From Deltaproteobacteria bacterium (lineage in GTDB: Bacteria > Desulfobacterota > Desulfobacteria > Desulfobacterales > Desulfatibacillaceae), in contig JAFDHW010000165.1 of assembly GCA_019308705.1 (NCBI GenBank), positions 1 through 5,873 on the forward strand: 5,873 nucleotides of DNA, written 5' to 3'. This document shows, in pieces, positions 5,289 to 5,873 of the stretch (the stretch's first letter is position 1; the number at the start of each line of letters is the position of its first letter). The notes under the pieces were generated by a model. The model was not told where the DNA came from and did not search any database. It saw only the letters and a list, made by a program, of their open reading frames with translations. A program made the position numbers and the translations under genes.

Positions 5289-5873
5289 ATGGCGTTCCGG
5301 GACACCGCGCTGGCGCGGCACGTACTCGATTTCATGGGGAACCGCGTGGTTCCGCTGTTCTCCGTGGTGTTCCGCACCCCGGACCACTACACCTGGCTGG
5401 GGTTTTTCCTGGCCGTGGCCGCGCCCGTGGGGTTTTGGTTCAATCCTGCGTGGGGGTTTCTGTGTATCGGGCTTTCCGCCCTGGCGGACATCGCCGACGG
5501 CCAGATGGCCAAGCGCCTGGGCATGACCTCCACCTGGGGCGCGTTCCTGGATTCGTCGCTTGACCGGGCCAGCGACTTCTTCTACTTGGCCGGGTTCTGG
5601 GTCCTGTTCTGGGAAAGCCCTTACCTCCTGTTGGCCACTGCGCTGGTTTTCACGACCTTCCTTTTTTCGGTCATGGTTTCCTACACCAAGGCCCGGGCCG
5701 AGAGCCTGGGCGCCGCCTGCAACGCGGGTTTGCTGGAGCGCGGCTACCGCACGCTCCTGTTCGCGGTGTGGGCCTTTCTTTTGGCCGTGTTCCCGCCCTT
5801 TCGCACGCCCATCCTGTGGACCGGCCTCATCCTCCTTTTTGTCCTCACCTTCTACACCGTGGTCCAGCGCATG
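5289..5873 (+). CDS. CDP-alcohol phosphatidyltransferase, probable phosphatidylinositol-phosphate synthase, 3' end outside window
   Basis: 195 residues are visible and the frame is still open at the window end. The CDP-alcohol transferase signature is complete: Asp67-xx-Asp70-Gly71-xx-Ala74-Lys75-x8-Gly84-xxx-Asp88-xxx-Asp92. The only departure is Lys75 where Arg is usual. The four Asp residues bind the two metal ions. Hydrophobic stretches at about 33-66, 96-132 and 152-192 fit the usual six membrane helices. The last visible residues, FYTVVQRM, look like the normal C-terminal end, so little is missing. The enzyme would transfer a phosphatidyl group from CDP-diacylglycerol to inositol phosphate at the inner membrane, releasing CMP. 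That substrate is inferred from the synthase gene just upstream; glycerol phosphate or another alcohol is the alternative. The start is ATG with AAGGGGGA (5273-5280) eight bases before it. The upstream hairpin may modulate its expression. Confidence 0.88.
   Translation, partial: MAFRDTALARHVLDFMGNRVVPLFSVVFRTPDHYTWLGFFLAVAAPVGFWFNPAWGFLCIGLSALADIADGQMAKRLGMTSTWGAFLDSSLDRASDFFYLAGFWVLFWESPYLLLATALVFTTFLFSVMVSYTKARAESLGAACNAGLLERGYRTLLFAVWAFLLAVFPPFRTPILWTGLILLFVLTFYTVVQRM

Noticed and set aside
4028..5377. Minus-strand open frame of 449 codons opposite the inositol synthase gene
   Set aside because: It is antisense to an unmistakable conserved gene. Its translation is rich in Gly, His, Val and Leu without motifs, as expected from the complement of GC-rich codons.

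Overview
The window is about 5.9 kb of GC-rich bacterial DNA. It carries the end of a glycyl radical enzyme gene, a three-gene minus-strand cluster, and a divergent plus-strand pair for inositol phospholipid synthesis. An anaerobic lifestyle follows from the oxygen-sensitive glycyl radical enzyme. A Gram-negative envelope follows from a signal-peptide DUF3108-type protein. GC-rich sulfate reducers of the Desulfovibrio type (Desulfobacterota) fit best, but that taxonomic guess rests on gene content and style, not on a marker gene.

Layout: (1) 2-1309, plus strand: C-terminal half of a glycyl radical enzyme with the GCVEP cysteine motif and the RVSGYSAYF glycyl loop; its start and any activating enzyme lie upstream of the window. 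(2) 1310-1410: short convergent gap with no convincing terminator. (3) 3647 down to 1411, minus strand: a membrane-anchored metallophosphoesterase, a 67-aa unknown protein that starts at TTG inside the end of the phosphoesterase gene, and a secreted DUF3108-type protein. The genes overlap by 17 nt or are separated by 13 nt, so they look like one operon. (4) 3648-4057: a 410-bp divergent control region. It holds an AT-rich promoter candidate for each side, an inverted repeat, a possible 31-codon leader ORF, and a run of hairpins in the predicted 5' UTR of the next gene. (5) 4058-5200, plus strand: myo-inositol-phosphate synthase. (6) 5219-5256: a perfect 15-bp GC-rich hairpin. (7) 5289-5873, plus strand: a CDP-alcohol phosphatidyltransferase cut by the window end.

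How the genes work together: inositol-phosphate synthase turns glucose 6-phosphate into inositol phosphate, and the adjacent transferase would join it to a CDP-activated lipid to give phosphatidylinositol phosphate. A phosphatase for the last step to phosphatidylinositol is not visible downstream within the window. The divergent phosphoesterase/DUF3108 operon appears to act at the envelope, but a link to the inositol lipid is only speculation.

The least explained parts are the structured leader before the inositol synthase gene, the strong hairpin inside the inositol operon, and the small overlapping gene in the minus-strand operon.
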